The notes beneath the pieces were generated by a model that did no database searches, was not told where the DNA came from, and worked only from the letters and a program-made list of their open reading frames with translations. A stretch of 64,000 nucleotides of DNA from Curtobacterium sp. 9128 (GTDB lineage Bacteria > Actinomycetota > Actinomycetes > Actinomycetales > Microbacteriaceae), in NCBI RefSeq assembly GCF_007673775.1, contig NZ_VEAF01000002.1:284606-348605 (forward strand), written 5' to 3'. Positions 36,478-50,100 of the stretch are shown here, piece after piece (positions within the stretch are counted from its first letter, which is position 1; every line of letters begins with the position of its first letter). The position numbers were made by a program, and so were the translations under genes.

Positions 36478-36588
36478 AGCGTATTCGTGGCATTTTCCCG
36501 CGGTAATCCCGAGAACGGGGGTCACTGCGACACGAAATGCCCCCAGAACCGGGGTGGAAAACCCCACGGCGCACCCCCAGAACCGGGG
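36478..36588 (-). promoter_or_regulatory. pilA promoter with three direct-repeat operator boxes
   Basis: On the minus strand three boxes of the form CCCC-N2-TTCTGGG occur, with core TTCT starting at 36582, 36548 and 36515, so at 34- and 33-bp steps. TACGCT (36483-36478) begins 32 bp after the last core and is a TANNNT -10. At the -35 place there is only TTACCG. Transcription would start near 36471, about 60 nt before pilA. The same arrangement precedes pilB, so an activator binding the boxes is likely. Confidence 0.6.
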
Positions 36589-36609
36589 CGCAGACGATCT
36601 CGACCACCC

Positions 36610-36629
36610 CTGTCCGGGTGCCGGAACAG
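36610..36629 (-). terminator. possible terminator after pilC
   Basis: CTGTTCCGG and CCGGACAG pair with one bulged base around a three-base loop, 12 bp after the pilC stop. It would separate the pilB-T-C transcript from the pilA promoter. Confidence 0.4.
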
Positions 36630-36640
36630 TCGACGGGCGA

Positions 36641-37864
36641 CTACTTGACCAGCGTGGCGATCTGGAAGATCGGCAGGTACAGCGCCACGATCATGCCGCC
36701 CACGACGACACCGAGGAACGCGATGAGCAGCGGTTCGATCAGCGACGTCAGGGCCTCGGTGGTCGATTCGACCTCGCTGTCGTAGAAATCAGAGATCTTC
36801 TCGAGCATGATCTCGAGCGATCCCGCATCCTCGCCGACGGAGACCATCTGCGAGACCATCTGCGGGAACACCGATTCTTTCTCCATCGGACCGGCTATCG
36901 ATTCGCCTTTCCGAACCGATTCCGCAACCCGCCCGAGGGCCTTTTCGACGACGTGGTTGTTCGACACCTCTCCGGCGATCTGCAACGCCTGCAGAATGGG
37001 CACGCCGGCGCCGATCATGTCGGAGAGGTTCCGCGTGAACCGCGCGATGACGATCTTGCGGTTCAACTGCCCGAACACCGGCAGTCTGAGCAGGATCGGG
37101 TCCACGAAGGACCGCACCCGCTCGGTGTTCTTGTTCGCCCGCCACCAGAGCCACGACAGCACGGCTGCGACGACGAGGACCGGCCCGACGTACACCATCG
37201 CGTGTGAGGCGTACACGAGCAGCATCGTCGGGAGCGGCAGCTGCCCACCGAGCGAGGCGAACATCTTCTGGAAGATCGGGACGATGAAGATGAGCATGAT
37301 CACCACGGCGACGAGCGACATGACGAGCACGACGACCGGGTAGGTCATCGCGGACTTGATGGTCGACCGGAGCTTGTGCTCCTTCTCGAAGTTCGTCGCG
37401 ATGGAGTCCATCGCCTGGTCGAGGAACCCGCCGGTCTCACCCGCGCGGACCATGTTGATCATGATGGGCGGGAAGTCGACAGGGTGCTTCGCGACCGCGT
37501 CGGAGAACCCGACGCCGCGCTCGACGTCGTCGCGCACCCCACCCAGGATGCCCTTGAGCTTCTTGTTCTCGGTCTGGTCCGCGAGGATCGAGAGCGCCTT
37601 GAGGAGCGACAACCCCGACGCGAGCATCGTGGACGCCTGCCGCGACATGATCGCCAGGTCCTTGAGCCCCACACCCTTCTCGAACCCCGGGATCTTGATC
37701 TCGGTCTGCAGCCCCGTGCCGGCCTTCGCCTCGGTGATGGCGATCGGCGAGACCCCCATCGACCGCAGCCGCTGGACGACGGCGCCTTCGGACGCCGCGT
37801 CGAGCCGCCCCTTGACGAGCTTGCCGCCGCCGTCACGGCCCCGGTAGTCGAACGCGAGTGACAT
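36641..37864 (-). CDS. pilC: type IV pilus platform protein PilC
   Basis: PilC (GspF family) is the inner-membrane platform turned by the PilB and PilT motors. The 407-residue product has the N-terminal domain FDYRGRDGGGKLVKGRLDA and two GspF repeats (LAIMSRQASTMLASGLSLLK and VIARFTRNLSDMIGAGVPIL). Each repeat is followed by the PPIMINMVRAGETGG / FPQMVSQMVSVGEDAGS motif and membrane helices. The start overlaps the pilT stop (TGATG). Confidence 0.95.
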   Translation of the reverse strand: MSLAFDYRGRDGGGKLVKGRLDAASEGAVVQRLRSMGVSPIAITEAKAGTGLQTEIKIPGFEKGVGLKDLAIMSRQASTMLASGLSLLKALSILADQTENKKLKGILGGVRDDVERGVGFSDAVAKHPVDFPPIMINMVRAGETGGFLDQAMDSIATNFEKEHKLRSTIKSAMTYPVVVLVMSLVAVVIMLIFIVPIFQKMFASLGGQLPLPTMLLVYASHAMVYVGPVLVVAAVLSWLWWRANKNTERVRSFVDPILLRLPVFGQLNRKIVIARFTRNLSDMIGAGVPILQALQIAGEVSNNHVVEKALGRVAESVRKGESIAGPMEKESVFPQMVSQMVSVGEDAGSLEIMLEKISDFYDSEVESTTEALTSLIEPLLIAFLGVVVGGMIVALYLPIFQIATLVK

Positions 37865-39576
37865 CAGTGGCCTCCGGAGAACTTGTCGCCGAAGTCGATC
37901 CCGCTGGCGGCGATGGCCGCGGCGGACGAGTCGGACGGGGACTCGACGCGCTGCACGAGACGGTCGAACCCGTCGAGGTCGTGGACCTTCTCCATCGCCG
38001 CACGCCGCGTGATCGTGCCGACGTTGACGAGCTCGGCGAGGTCCTGGTCCATGGTGTGCATGCCGGAGTCACGGCCGGCCTGCATGGCCGACGTGATCTG
38101 GTAGGTCTTGCCCTCGCGGATGAGGTTCCCGATCGCGGGCGTCGTGGTCATGATCTCGGTCGCGACGACCCGGCCGACGCCGCTGGCCTTCGGCACGAGG
38201 GTCTGGCAGACGACGCCTTCGAGCGTGGCGGCGAGCTGCGTGCGGATCTGCCCCTGCTGGTGCGGCGGGAAGACGTCGATGACACGGTCGATGGTGCCGG
38301 GGGCACTCTGCGTGTGCAGCGTCGCGAACACCAGGTGACCGGTCTCGGCCGCGGTGAGCGCGACGGAGATGGTCTCGAGGTCACGGAGCTCGCCGATGAG
38401 GATGACGTCGGGGTCCTGCCGCAGGACGTGCTTCAGCGCCTTCGCGAACGAATGGGTGTCCGCACCGACCTCGCGCTGGTTGATGATCGCCTTCTTGTGC
38501 TCGTGCATGAACTCGATCGGGTCCTCGACCGTCACGATGTGGTCGGCGCGGGTCTCGTTGACCAGGTCGATGAGCGCGGCGAGGGTGGTCGACTTGCCCG
38601 AACCGGTCGGACCGGTGACGAGGACGAGGCCGCGGGGCAGCTTGGCGAAGTCACCGACGTGCTGGGGGATGCCGAGCTGCTTGAGCGTCTTGATCTTCGT
38701 GGGGATGATGCGGAACGCCGCGCCCCAGTTGCCGCGCTGCTGGTAGTAGTTCACGCGGAAGCGGTACTCCGGCGACAGCGAGTACGCGAAGTCGAGCTCC
38801 TGCTCGTGGTCGAACTGCCCGGCCTGCTCGACGGACAACAGCGTCTTGAGCGCCGCGATGACCTTGTTCCGCGCCCACGGGCCGCCGGGCACCGCGGGGC
38901 GGAGCGAACCGTCCACGCGCACGGTCGGCGGGGCGTCCGCCGTGACGTGCAGGTCGGACGCACCCTGGTAGACGACCTGCGCGAGGGCGGTGATCAGGTC
39001 GGCGTCGGCGACCTCGCGGGCGTGCCGCGTGAAGCCGATCTCCGGAGCCGACGGGTCGACCGCCGGCGTTGCGTCTGCGGGGGGTGCCCACCCACCGACG
39101 GTCGGGAGGACGGTGGTGGCTGACTCGGTCACGCCGACGGCGGGGAGGACGGTGGTCGGCTCGGCTTGCACGACCGGCAGGGACCGGGTCGCCTGGTCGA
39201 CGGCACCGTGGTCGACGGCACCGTGGTCGACGGCACGGTGGTCGACGGCACCCGGGCCGGCTGCATCCAGGTCGTACCCGTAGCTCGCAGTGGACGCGGG
39301 GACCGCAGCCGGCGGCGTCGCCGGCGCAGCGTAGGGCTGCGCCACGGGCACGGCGACGGGCGCTCCCGACGGCGCAGGCCACCCGGCGAGGTCGTCGGAG
39401 AGGTCGTAGACGGAGGCGGCTGGGGCCGGCGTCGCCGGGACGGTGACGGCCGGCTGCTGCCCGGTCTCCGCCAGCCGTGCCGCGCGCCGGGAGCCGACCT
39501 CGGCACCGGGTCGGCCGGGGTGCCAGCCGTCGATGGGCTCGTTGACGTCGGGGATGTCGTACACGGAGTCAGTCAT
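37864..39576 (-). CDS. pilT: type IV pilus retraction ATPase PilT with long N-terminal extension
   Basis: PilT is the hexameric ATPase that pulls pili in. The family core starts near residue 195 (ADLITALAQVVYQGASDLHV). It contains Walker A GPTGSGKS (327-334), ITVEDPIEF-type Asp box (VTVEDPIEFMH), Walker B DPDVILIGELRD, His box GHLVFATLHT and the C-terminal NLIREGK motif that in PilT is needed for retraction. The first ~195 residues are Pro/Ala/Val-rich and probably disordered, including AVDHG repeated four times at 110-132. The usual protein is about 350 residues, so this one at 570 is unusual. Start at ATG 39576, 16 bp after pilB. Confidence 0.93.
   Translation of the reverse strand: MTDSVYDIPDVNEPIDGWHPGRPGAEVGSRRAARLAETGQQPAVTVPATPAPAASVYDLSDDLAGWPAPSGAPVAVPVAQPYAAPATPPAAVPASTASYGYDLDAAGPGAVDHRAVDHGAVDHGAVDQATRSLPVVQAEPTTVLPAVGVTESATTVLPTVGGWAPPADATPAVDPSAPEIGFTRHAREVADADLITALAQVVYQGASDLHVTADAPPTVRVDGSLRPAVPGGPWARNKVIAALKTLLSVEQAGQFDHEQELDFAYSLSPEYRFRVNYYQQRGNWGAAFRIIPTKIKTLKQLGIPQHVGDFAKLPRGLVLVTGPTGSGKSTTLAALIDLVNETRADHIVTVEDPIEFMHEHKKAIINQREVGADTHSFAKALKHVLRQDPDVILIGELRDLETISVALTAAETGHLVFATLHTQSAPGTIDRVIDVFPPHQQGQIRTQLAATLEGVVCQTLVPKASGVGRVVATEIMTTTPAIGNLIREGKTYQITSAMQAGRDSGMHTMDQDLAELVNVGTITRRAAMEKVHDLDGFDRLVQRVESPSDSSAAAIAASGIDFGDKFSGGH
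39195..39252. repeat. 15-bp tandem repeat inside pilT
   Basis: The unit GGTCGACGGCACCGT is present 3.9 times with one base change. It encodes AVDHG repeats in the disordered extension of PilT. The length is a multiple of three, so copy-number changes would keep the frame. Confidence 0.85.
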
Positions 39577-39592
39577 GCTCGTGGCCCTTCGC

Positions 39593-41263
39593 CTACGCCA
39601 CCACGCGCAGGATCTCGTCGACGCTCGTCAGGCCGAGCTTCACCTTCTCCCAGCCGTCCTGTCGCAGCGTGAGCATGCCCTGCTCCTGCGCGACGCGGCC
39701 GATCTCCGCGCTGGACGCTCGTGCCACGGCCAGACGCTCGATCTCCTCGGAGACGGTCATGACCTCGTGCAGGGCGATGCGTCCGCGGTACCCGGTGTTC
39801 GAGCACACGGTGCAGCCGACGGGCGCGAAGAACGCCGGCACGCCGCTGTCGCCCTCGCCGACGAAGCCGAGGACCCGGAGCTGCTCGAACGTGTACTCCG
39901 CCGGCGCCTTGCAACGGTCGCAGAGCTTGCGGGCGAGTCGCTGGGCGACGACGCAGTCCAGGGCCGAGCCGACCAGGAACGGCTCGATGTCCATCTCGGT
40001 CAACCGGGTCACCGCCGACGGGGCGTCGTTCGTGTGCAGCGTGGACAGCACGAGGTGCCCGGTGAGCGACGCCTCGATGGCGATCTGCGCGGTCTCGTGG
40101 TCGCGGATCTCGCCGAGGAGCACCACGTCGGGGTCGGAGCGCAGGATGCTGCGGAGCGCCGACGCGAAGGTGAGTCCGGCCTTCGGGTTGACCTGCACCT
40201 GGTTGATCCCCGCCATCCGGTACTCGACCGGGTCCTCGACGGTGATGACGTTGATCTCGGGACGGGCGACCGCGTTGAGGGTCGTGTACAGCGTCGTCGA
40301 CTTGCCCGAACCGGTCGGTCCGGTGACGAGGATCATGCCGTACGGCTTCGAGTACGACCGCCGGTAGGCGACGGCGTTCTGTTCGAGCAGGTTGAGGTCG
40401 TGCAGGGACATCGACGTGTTCGAGTTGTCGAGGATCCGCATGACGACCTTCTCGCCCCACACCGTGGGCAGCGTCGCCACGCGGAGGTCGATCTGTCGTC
40501 CACCGTGGCGCACGGACATGCGGCCGTCCTGCGGCTTCCGACGCTCGGCGATGTCGATGTCGCTCATGATCTTCAGCCGGCTGATCACGCCGTTCTGGAT
40601 GTTCTTCGGCGCCGGGGCCATCTCGTGCAGCACGCCGTCGATGCGGTAGCGCACGCGGACCTCGTGCTCGCCCGGCTCGATGTGGATGTCGGACGCGTGG
40701 TCCTGGATGGCCTGCGAGACGAGCAGGTTCACGAAGCGGACGATGGGGACGTCGTCGAGCGAACCCTCGGAGATGTCGGCCTGCTGCTGGGCGGTTGCGG
40801 TCGCCTCTTCCTCGAGGGACGAGGTCAGGTCGTTGAGCTCGTCGTCGGCGCGCAGGTAGCGGTCGAGCGCGGCGGCGAGGTCGCGCTCCTCGACCTGGAG
40901 GGGCTTGATCGCCCGTCCGGAGGCCGCCCGGGCGTCGTCGATCGCGAGCACGTTCGTCGGGTTCACCATGGCGAGCACCAGGACGTCGCCCTCGAACCCG
41001 ACGCCGAGCACGCCGTGCCGTCGGCAGAGCGCGGCCGGCAGGATCGACACCGCCGTGCCGTCGACCGGGTAGTCCGTCAGCGGCACCGTCTTGGAGTTGC
41101 TCGAGGCCGCGCGAGCGGTGATGAACTGGGCTTCGCTGACGACACCGCGGTCGACGAGCGACCGGATCGACCGTTCGTCGATCTCCTCGTCGCCGGTGAG
41201 CGAGTCGAGGTGTTCGATCGGGAGTGCTCCGTTGAGGATCAGGATCTCGGAGAGCGTCGCCAT
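39593..41263 (-). CDS. pilB: type IV pilus extension ATPase PilB
   Basis: PilB drives pilus assembly. The 556-residue product has an N-terminal GspE/MshEN-type domain (about 25-140), Walker A GPTGSGKS (315-322), ITVEDPVEYRM, Walker B SDPDVVLLGEIRD with Glu385, His box GHLVLSTLHTND (402-413) and a zinc site of four cysteines (448, 451, 484, 487) as in GspE/PilB. The N-terminal domain lacks a clear c-di-GMP-binding motif. ATG 41263 has AAGGAGG eleven bases upstream; the longer frame is promoter sequence. It is first in the pilB-T-C transcript. Confidence 0.95.
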   Translation of the reverse strand: MATLSEILILNGALPIEHLDSLTGDEEIDERSIRSLVDRGVVSEAQFITARAASSNSKTVPLTDYPVDGTAVSILPAALCRRHGVLGVGFEGDVLVLAMVNPTNVLAIDDARAASGRAIKPLQVEERDLAAALDRYLRADDELNDLTSSLEEEATATAQQQADISEGSLDDVPIVRFVNLLVSQAIQDHASDIHIEPGEHEVRVRYRIDGVLHEMAPAPKNIQNGVISRLKIMSDIDIAERRKPQDGRMSVRHGGRQIDLRVATLPTVWGEKVVMRILDNSNTSMSLHDLNLLEQNAVAYRRSYSKPYGMILVTGPTGSGKSTTLYTTLNAVARPEINVITVEDPVEYRMAGINQVQVNPKAGLTFASALRSILRSDPDVVLLGEIRDHETAQIAIEASLTGHLVLSTLHTNDAPSAVTRLTEMDIEPFLVGSALDCVVAQRLARKLCDRCKAPAEYTFEQLRVLGFVGEGDSGVPAFFAPVGCTVCSNTGYRGRIALHEVMTVSEEIERLAVARASSAEIGRVAQEQGMLTLRQDGWEKVKLGLTSVDEILRVVA

Positions 41264-41327
41264 CAGTCTCGCTGCCTCCTTCGGGTCGAGGACGTCGGGT
41301 CGCGTCGACAGGGTTCGGCGCCTGACC

Positions 41328-41406
41328 ACGCTACGGTCGGCACCTCCCGCCGACGCAGTCCCAGAATGAGGGGGCGAGGGGTCTCACGCGCACCCAGAAC
41401 AGGGGA
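41328..41406 (-). promoter_or_regulatory. pilB promoter with two direct-repeat operator boxes
   Basis: Two boxes like those upstream of pilA occur on the minus strand, with core TTCT starting at 41399 and 41366 (33-bp step). TAGCGT (41333-41328) begins 33 bp after the second core. No -35 is seen. The expected start near 41321 gives a 58-nt leader, almost the same as for pilA. The boxes lie between the divergent pilB and VOC genes. Confidence 0.6.
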
Positions 41407-41492
41407 CGGTGGACAACCGGCCGCTGACGAACCCGTGTGGAGGAATGCCGAGATCCCTCGACGAGCGGCCTGCCGCCGGGACATGATGAGTC

Positions 41493-41891
41493 ATGGACAT
41501 CACGAGCGTGACCGTGGGGCTGCCCGTCACCGACATCGAAGCGTCCTGCCTCTGGTACGGCGCGGTGTTCGAACGCGTCGAGCCGGACCTCGAGCCGGAC
41601 GAGGGCATCGCCGAGTACGAGATCGGCGGCATCTGGATCCAGCTGTTCGAGGACGACGAGGCCGAGGAGAACGCGGTGGTCGTCCGTTTCGGCGTCGACG
41701 ACGTCACTGCGCAGCACGCCAGGATCGCAGCACTCGGCATCGACGTCGGTCCGGTCGAGTGCGTCGACGGCGCCGTCGACTGGTTCGACGTCCGCGACCC
41801 CGACGGCAACGTACTGAGCCTCTACTCCCTCGCCGACGAGAGGGGCCGCGGATCCGGTGGTCGCGGCAGCGACGCCGGCCGCCGGATCTAG
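41493..41891 (+). CDS. VOC (glyoxalase/bleomycin-resistance fold) protein
   Basis: The 132-residue product has the paired beta-alpha-beta-beta-beta fold of the VOC superfamily: VTVGLPVTDIEASCLWYGAV near the start and WFDVRDPDGNVLSLYS (the DPDGN signature) near 113. The usual metal-binding His near the N-terminus is missing (residue near SVTVGLPV is not His). A catalytic glyoxalase role is therefore unlikely and the substrate unknown. It is divergent from pilB. Confidence 0.8.
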   Translation: MDITSVTVGLPVTDIEASCLWYGAVFERVEPDLEPDEGIAEYEIGGIWIQLFEDDEAEENAVVVRFGVDDVTAQHARIAALGIDVGPVECVDGAVDWFDVRDPDGNVLSLYSLADERGRGSGGRGSDAGRRI

Positions 41892-42003
41892 ACGCCACCA
41901 CGCTCCGGACGGGAGGCGCGGCGCCCGCCGGCACCACGCCTCCCGTCCGTGCGTTCGTCGCGACGCGATCCGCCTCTGGACAGCCGCGCGGACCAGTGCA
42001 ACG

Positions 42004-43176
42004 ATGGCCGCCATGCAGAACACACGCATATCAGATCTGAATCAGCGGACGTGGCTCGGCGGTGTGGTCGCGCTGGCGGTGGTCCTCGGGTCGCTCGCGA
42101 CCGCGGCCCCGGCACAGGCCGCGTCGTTCTCGGCACGTGTCGGAGCCATCGTGCACAACGCCGGCGAGGTGACGATCACCGGTACGGGCGACGCCGGCGA
42201 CCTCGTGTCGATCAGCCCGTCCGACGGCGAGCCCGTCGACACCCGGGTGAAGCCGGACGGCTCGTGGCGGGTGAAGGCGCACGTCGACGGGTTCGGCGAT
42301 CACACCTTCGAGGTGGCCGCCTCCGGGGCGTCTCGGCCGACGACACTCCACGCCACGACGCGGCGGGTCGCCGAGGGGATCGTCGGTGTCGTCCGCGACG
42401 AACGCCAGCGGTGGGCGACGGTCAACGGCACCGGGCTCGAACCCCGCGCTCGCATCGACGTCGAACTCGACGGCGTGCTCATGACGACGACCGCCACCGA
42501 CCGCGACGGCGCGTTCGCCCACCGGATCAACGGGGTGCCCTTCGGCACGCACCGCGTCACGGTCACGGAGCGGTTCGACGGAGCAGAACAGTTCCGCCGG
42601 AACGTGAACTTCCCCTTCGAGCCCTACACGATCGTCGACGAGGTCCGAGTGGATCCGATCGCCCGGGTGGTCCACCTCCAGGGCACTGGTCCGATCACCA
42701 CCGAGATGCGGTTCGTCGACGAGTCCGGAGCACCGTGGTCGCTGACCGACGGACAGGACTGGGTGACGAACACGGACGGCACGTGGAGCGCCGACCTCGC
42801 CTACCCGGCCCCCGGTGTGCGGTTCATGGGGATCATCGCCCAGGTCTACGACGCCATGTACGAGACTCCACGTTTCGTCGGCTCCACCACCACCGGGGCC
42901 ACGATCCCGTTCCCGGTGACCGCGACCGTGGCGAAGTCGACGCCGAAGCAGCTCGTCCTCACCGGCAGCGCCGAGCCGGGCGCCCGCCTGTCGTTCACCG
43001 ATGCCGACGGCTCTCCCGTCACGGACGACGACGGCAACGCCGTGGAGCCGTCCGTGCCGGGCTCGTCGGAGTGGCGGGTCACGCTCGACCCGCGCCGGAT
43101 GACCGGCGGGACCGTGACCGTGTCCGCCACCGGTGACGACGGTCCGCTCGGCAGCGTCACCCTGACGTACCGCTGA
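42004..43176 (+). CDS. secreted Ig-like repeat protein
   Basis: The 390-residue product has a signal peptide (LGGVVALAVVLGSLATAAPA, cut after AQA near residue 40). It is followed by about four bacterial Ig-like modules with phrases such as VTITGTGDAGDLVSI, VNGTGLEPRARIDV and LVLTGSAEPGARLSF, each ending in a DGSW/DGTW-like turn. There is no anchor or catalytic motif. It resembles sugar- or wall-binding secreted proteins. ATG 42013 is another possible start. Confidence 0.8.
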   Translation: MAAMQNTRISDLNQRTWLGGVVALAVVLGSLATAAPAQAASFSARVGAIVHNAGEVTITGTGDAGDLVSISPSDGEPVDTRVKPDGSWRVKAHVDGFGDHTFEVAASGASRPTTLHATTRRVAEGIVGVVRDERQRWATVNGTGLEPRARIDVELDGVLMTTTATDRDGAFAHRINGVPFGTHRVTVTERFDGAEQFRRNVNFPFEPYTIVDEVRVDPIARVVHLQGTGPITTEMRFVDESGAPWSLTDGQDWVTNTDGTWSADLAYPAPGVRFMGIIAQVYDAMYETPRFVGSTTTGATIPFPVTATVAKSTPKQLVLTGSAEPGARLSFTDADGSPVTDDDGNAVEPSVPGSSEWRVTLDPRRMTGGTVTVSATGDDGPLGSVTLTYR

Positions 43177-43203
43177 CCGACAGCTGACCCCGACGGAGCA
43201 ACG

Positions 43204-43243
43204 GGGAAGGGCCCCGCATCCTGGTGGATGCGGGGCCCTTCCC
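43204..43243. terminator. bidirectional terminator between the Ig-like gene and rpoC
   Basis: A perfect 18-bp stem begins GGGAAGGGCCCCGCATCC and closes on a TGGT loop. It lies 27 bp after the Ig-like gene and 14 bp after the rpoC stop on the other strand. It should end transcription from both convergent sides. Confidence 0.9.
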
Positions 43244-43257
43244 GGTGGTCACTCGGT

Positions 43258-47139
<3,882 letters not shown>

Positions 47140-47185
47140 TGTTCTTCTCTCTTGCTGAATTCGAGACGTGACGGGCGGGGCGGGA

Positions 47186-50100
47186 TCAGATGTCGTCGAC
47201 GGAGGACGACTCGAACCGCGAGGAGATGTTGATGCCGAGCTCTTCAGCGGCACGGAAGACCTCGTCGTCCGTGTCGCGGAGGCTGACCGCCTGGCCGTCG
47301 GCCGAGAGGACCTCGACGTTCAGGCAGAGCGACTGCATCTCCTTCATGAGGACCTTGAAGCTCTCCGGGATGCCGGGCTCCTGGATGTTCTCGCCCTTGA
47401 CGATCGCCTCGTAGACCTTCACACGGCCGAGGATGTCGTCGGACTTGATCGTCAGGAGCTCCTGGAGGGCGTACGCGGCGCCGTACGCCTCGAGCGCCCA
47501 CACCTCCATCTCGCCGAAACGCTGTCCACCGAACTGCGCCTTACCACCCAGCGGCTGCTGCGTGATCATCGAGTACGGGCCGGTCGAACGCGCGTGGATC
47601 TTGTCGTCGACCAGGTGGTGGAGCTTCAGGATGTACATGTACCCGACCGAGACCGGCTCCGGGAACGGCTCACCGGAGCGGCCGTCGAAGAGCTGGGCCT
47701 TGCCGGAGGAACCGATCAGGCGCTCGCCGTCGCGGTTCGGGAGCGTCGAGTCGAGGAGGCCCTCGATCTCACGCTCGTATGCGCCGTCGAACACCGGGGT
47801 CGCGACCTTGGTGCCGGGCTCCGCGCTGTGGGCGGCCTCGGGGAGGGCGGACGCCCACTCCTGGATGCCCTCGACGTTCCAGCCCTGCTTCGCGAGCCAC
47901 CCGAGGTGGATCTCGAGCACCTGGCCGAAGTTCATGCGGCCGGGGACGCCGAGCGGGTTCAGCACGATGTCGACCGGGGTGCCGTCCGCGAGGAACGGCA
48001 TGTCCTCGACCGGCAGGATCGTCGAGATGACGCCCTTGTTGCCGTGACGACCGGCGAGCTTGTCGCCAGCGGTGATCTTGCGCTTCTGGGCGATGTACAC
48101 GACCACACGCTGGTTGACACCGGAGCCGAGCTCGTCGTCACCGTCCTGCGCGTCGAACACCTTGACGCCGATGATCGTGCCCTCTTCACCGTGCGGCACC
48201 TTGAGCGAGGTGTCGCGGACTTCGCGCGACTTCTCGTTGAAGATGGCGCGGAGCAGGCGCTCCTCGGCGCTGAGCTCGGTCTCGCCCTTCGGCGTGACCT
48301 TGCCGACCAGGATGTCGCCGGGGCGGACCTCGGCACCGATGCGGATGATGCCGCGCTCGTCGAGGTCGGCCAGCAGGTCCGGGCTGACGTTCGGGAGGTC
48401 GCGGGTGATCTCCTCCTTGCCGAGCTTGGTGTCGCGGGCGTCGACCTCGTACTCCTCGATGTGGATCGAGGAGAGCGTGTCGTCCTTCACGAGGTTCTGC
48501 GACAGGATCATCGCGTCCTCGTAGTTGTAGCCCTCCCACGGCATGAACGCGACGAGGAGGTTCTTGCCGAGCGCGAGCTCGCCGTTCTCCGTCGCGGGGC
48601 CGTCGGCGATGACCTCGCCCTGCTCGATCCGCTCACCGGCGCTGACGATCACGCGGTGGTTGTAGCTCGTGCCCTGGTTCGAGCGGTCGAACTTGCGGAG
48701 GTAGTACGTCTGCGTCCCACCCTCGTCGAGCTGCAGGGTCACGGTGTCGGCCGAGACCTCGGAGACGACACCGGCCTTGTCGGCGGTGACGACGTCGCCG
48801 GCGTCGATGGCGGTGTAGCCCTCCATGCCGGTGCCGACGAGCGGCGACTCGGAGCGGAGGAGCGGCACGGCCTGGCGCTGCATGTTCGCACCCATGAGGG
48901 CGCGGTTCGCGTCGTCGTGCTCGAGGAACGGGATGAGCGACGTCGCGACCGACACCATCTGGCGCGGGGAGACGTCCATGTAGTCGACCTCGCCCTTGGC
49001 GACGAGCTCGACCTCGCCGCCCTTCTTGCGGACGAGCACCTTGTCGTCGGCGAAGTGGAACGAGTCGGTCAGCGGGGCGTTGGCCTGCGCGACGACGAAG
49101 TCGTCCTCTTCACTGGCGGTGAGGTAGTCGATGGTCGTCGTGACCTGGCCGTCGACGACGCGACGGTACGGGGTCTCGATGAACCCGAACGAGTTGATCC
49201 GACCGAACGACGCGAGCGAACCGATCAGGCCGATGTTCGGGCCTTCCGGGGTCTCGATCGGGCACATGCGGCCGTAGTGCGACGGGTGGACGTCACGGAC
49301 CTCGACGCCGGCACGCTCACGGGACAGACCACCCGGGCCGAGCGCCGAGAGACGACGCTTGTGCGTCAGACCGGCGAGCGGGTTGTTCTGGTCCATGAAC
49401 TGCGACAGCTGGGAGGTCCCGAAGAACTCCTTGATCGCGGCGACGACCGGACGCACGTTGATGAGCGTCTGCGGCGTGATCGCCTCGATGTCCTGCGTGG
49501 TCATGCGCTCGCGGACGACGCGCTCCATGCGGGACAGACCCGTGCGGACCTGGTTCTGGATGAGCTCGCCGACGGCGCGGATGCGACGGTTGCCGAAGTG
49601 GTCGATGTCGTCCACGTCGAGGCGCAGCTGCACCGGCTCGCCGTCGCGGACGCCGTCCAGCGTGGTCTTCTCGGCGTGCAGGGAGACCAGGTACTTGATC
49701 GTGCGGACGATGTCCTGCACGGTCAGGACCGAGTCGCTCAGCTGCGCGTCGATGCCGAGCTTGCGGTTGAGCTTGTAGCGGCCGACCTTCGCGAGGTCGT
49801 AGCGCTTCGGGTTGAAGTAGAAGTTGTCGAGGAGCGCACGCGCGGCCTCGGCAGCGACCTGCTCGCCCGGACGCAGCTTGCGGTAGATGTCCTTGAGCGC
49901 CTCTTCCTTGGTGAGGATGGCGTCCTTCTCGAGGGTCGACTCGATCGAGGCGAAGCCCTGGAACTCCTCGAGGATCTCCTCGCTCGTCAGCCCGAGGGCC
50001 TTGAGGAAGACCGTGACGGACTGCTTGCGCTTGCGGTCGATGCGCACGCCCACCTGGTCGCGCTTGTCGATCTCGAACTCGAGCCATGCACCACGCGACG

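Noticed and set aside
41493..41891. The VOC protein as a bleomycin-resistance or glyoxalase enzyme
   Set aside because: The N-terminal metal ligand is missing and there is no resistance context; only the fold can be claimed.
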